Below, in pieces: positions 7,155-7,893 of a stretch of DNA of 7,893 bases. The stretch's first letter is position 1. The number at the start of each line of letters is the position of its first letter. The notes beneath the pieces were generated by a model that saw nothing but the letters and a program-made list of their open reading frames with translations, searched no databases and was not told the DNA's origin. Origin of the DNA: a bacterium (GTDB lineage: Bacteria; Ratteibacteria; UBA8468; B48-G9; JAFGKM01); the NCBI GenBank assembly GCA_026416755.1, contig JAOAEP010000003.1:1-7893 (forward strand), written 5' to 3'. A program made the translations under genes and the position numbers.

Positions 7155-7634
7155 TTATTCTCCTTTAATTTTTTTTACAAGTTTAGCAATTCTTTTACCA
7201 AGTTCCTTACAATCTTTTTTTACTTTATCATTTGGTTTTCCAACAGAAACTGGTCCATAATGGTCCGATTTTGTTGTTCCTTGAACAATCATTCCATGAA
7301 TAAGCATCATCTGAATAATTCCCATAATTGTTGTTTCATTACCTCCACCTATATGAGCAGAAGAAGTAAAAGCACCACCAACTTTCCCTTCAAAAGAGCC
7401 ATAATATTTTACTGAATCATCAAACAATTTTTTTATTTCAGCGGATGGTAAACCAAAATATGTGGGAGAACCAACAATTATTCCATCAGCAGAAAGCATA
7501 TCTTCTACTGTTGTATTTTCAATTGATTTTAATTCAAATTCTACTCCTTCTTCTTTTACTCCTTCTGCAACACTTTTAGCCATTTGTTCTGTATTTCCAG
7601 TTTTTGAGTGGTAAACAATCAAAATCTTTCCCAT
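7155..7634 (-). CDS. Flavodoxin-family protein (WrbA/flavodoxin-like FMN protein)
   Basis: This small cytosolic flavoprotein (159 residues) has a flavodoxin-like alpha/beta fold and is predicted to bind FMN and carry out electron transfer or quinone reduction. The phosphate-binding loop is HSKTGNTEQ at 9-17 after the first strand. GSPTYFG at 55-61 and AFTSSAHIGGGNETT at 88-102 resemble the flavin and substrate loops of WrbA-type NAD(P)H:quinone oxidoreductases. The protein is shorter than classical WrbA (about 200 residues), so enzymatic quinone reduction is uncertain and plain flavodoxin activity is an alternative. The ATG at 7634 is chosen because AAGGAGG at 7646-7640 lies 5 bases upstream. 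The in-frame TTG at 7688 is part of the likely -35 box. It is first in a minus-strand cluster with ileS, the MFS and RNase genes, 3 bases ahead of ileS. Two Lys-rich segments occur near the C-terminus. Confidence 0.9.
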   Translation of the reverse strand: MGKILIVYHSKTGNTEQMAKSVAEGVKEEGVEFELKSIENTTVEDMLSADGIIVGSPTYFGLPSAEIKKLFDDSVKYYGSFEGKVGGAFTSSAHIGGGNETTIMGIIQMMLIHGMIVQGTTKSDHYGPVSVGKPNDKVKKDCKELGKRIAKLVKKIKGE

Positions 7635-7639
7635 ATTAA

Positions 7640-7646
7640 CCTCCTT
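7640..7646 (-). promoter_or_regulatory. Shine-Dalgarno site that fixes the flavodoxin start
   Basis: Minus-strand AAGGAGG is separated by 5 bases from the ATG at 7634. It selects this start over the TTG 54 bases upstream in the same frame. Confidence 0.85.
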
Positions 7647-7661
7647 CTTATAACTGATTAA

Positions 7662-7688
7662 TTTATAATTTTCAGTAATTGTTGTCAA
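7662..7688 (-). promoter_or_regulatory. Promoter of the flavodoxin-ileS-MFS-RNase cluster
   Basis: The minus strand has a perfect TTGACA at 7688-7683 and TATAAA at 7667-7662 (five of six) with a 15-base spacer, shorter than the ideal 17. A 17-base spacer would instead give TAAATT, a four-of-six box. Transcription would start near 7655, leaving a leader of about 20 bases with room for the ribosome site but not for a riboswitch or T-box. The position just ahead of the first gene supports the call. Confidence 0.55.
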
Positions 7689-7727
7689 ATTCTGTTTTCT
7701 TAAAAAACTTTTCTTTTTTTATTTTTG

Positions 7728-7756
7728 TTGACAAAACAAAATATAAAAGGTAATAT
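7728..7756 (+). promoter_or_regulatory. Divergent rightward promoter for the right-edge membrane-protein gene
   Basis: TTGACA at 7728-7733 is a perfect -35 box. After an ideal 17-base spacer, TAATAT at 7751-7756 matches four of six -10 positions. Transcription would start near 7763-7765, immediately before the ATG at 7766, so the message may be leaderless. The two -35 boxes of this region (7683-7688 minus, 7728-7733 plus) form an inverted TTGTCAA/TTGACAA pair about 40 bases apart. The divergent promoters do not overlap, though a shared regulator could act between them. Confidence 0.55.
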
Positions 7757-7765
7757 TTTTTTGCA

Positions 7766-7893
7766 ATGAGAGTAAAAAGGGGTAGAAGAATTTTGTGGAT
7801 TGATACAGAAATACAATTAAGATTTGTAATTTTTACAATAATAACTCTTGCTCTTTCATGTTTTATAATAAGTAGTATAACCTTTAATAATGT
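7766..7893 (+). CDS. N-terminal part of a predicted membrane protein, cut by the window end
   Basis: An open frame runs from ATG at 7766 to the end of the window (42 complete codons, no stop). A basic N-terminus (VKRGRR, 3-8) and a short polar stretch with WIDTEIQLRF at 11-20 lead into one clear hydrophobic helix at about 20-39. The positive-inside rule puts the N-terminus in the cytoplasm. The segment resembles N-terminal anchors of bacterial signalling or hypothetical membrane proteins, but I cannot assign a family. The ATG has no Shine-Dalgarno site and sits at the expected transcription start. An alternative start is the in-frame TTG at 7793, 10 bases after GGGG (7779-7782), which would remove the basic tail. 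The basic tail before the helix favours the ATG. It has its own promoter, divergent from the flavodoxin cluster. Confidence 0.6.
   Translation, partial: MRVKRGRRILWIDTEIQLRFVIFTIITLALSCFIISSITFNN

Noticed and set aside
7635..7688. N-terminal 18-codon extension of the flavodoxin gene starting at TTG
   Set aside because: The TTG is the first three bases of the TTGACA -35 box, and the ATG at 7634 has an AAGGAGG site 5 bases upstream; flavodoxins start near the first beta strand.

Overview
The window is ordinary, densely packed bacterial DNA that is strongly AT-rich. Arginine codons are mostly AGA/AGG and the proteins are rich in Lys, Glu and Ile. Bacterial traits are sigma70-like promoters, AGGAGG Shine-Dalgarno sites and a bacterial-type IleRS with a C-terminal zinc finger. 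A THEP1-family NTPase, a family known mainly from thermophiles and archaea, together with the amino-acid composition hints at a thermophilic or deep-branching low-GC lineage. I cannot name the taxon from sequence alone. No RNA gene, CRISPR array, insertion sequence or other mobile element was seen.

Layout. Positions 1-236 are an intergenic region. It probably carries a leftward promoter for a gene outside the window (1-30) and a strong rightward promoter (183-212) for gap. The plus-strand pair is gap (glyceraldehyde-3-phosphate dehydrogenase, 237-1247) and a THEP1-type nucleoside triphosphatase (1257-1775). It meets, tail to tail with only 2 bases between stop codons, a minus-strand gene cluster. 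Read in the direction of transcription (right to left), that cluster is a small flavodoxin-like protein (7634-7155), ileS (7151-4422), a 12-helix MFS exporter-like protein (4344-3160) and a beta-CASP metallo-beta-lactamase-fold RNase (3163-1778). Flavodoxin/ileS are 3 bases apart, MFS/RNase overlap by 4 bases, and a 77-base gap separates ileS from the MFS gene. To the right of the flavodoxin gene is a divergent promoter region (about 7635-7765), followed by the start of a plus-strand membrane protein gene cut off by the window end.

How the genes relate. gap serves glycolysis/gluconeogenesis, ileS translation, and the beta-CASP enzyme probably RNA processing or decay. The flavodoxin is a redox protein and the MFS protein a transporter of unknown substrate. 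The minus-strand set looks like a mixed housekeeping operon rather than one pathway. I did not find a convincing undescribed system. The points most worth a second look are the HLGT form of the IleRS HIGH motif, the gap-THEP1 pairing with a TTG start lacking a good ribosome binding site, the terminator-free convergent junction, and the possibly leaderless membrane-protein gene at the right edge.
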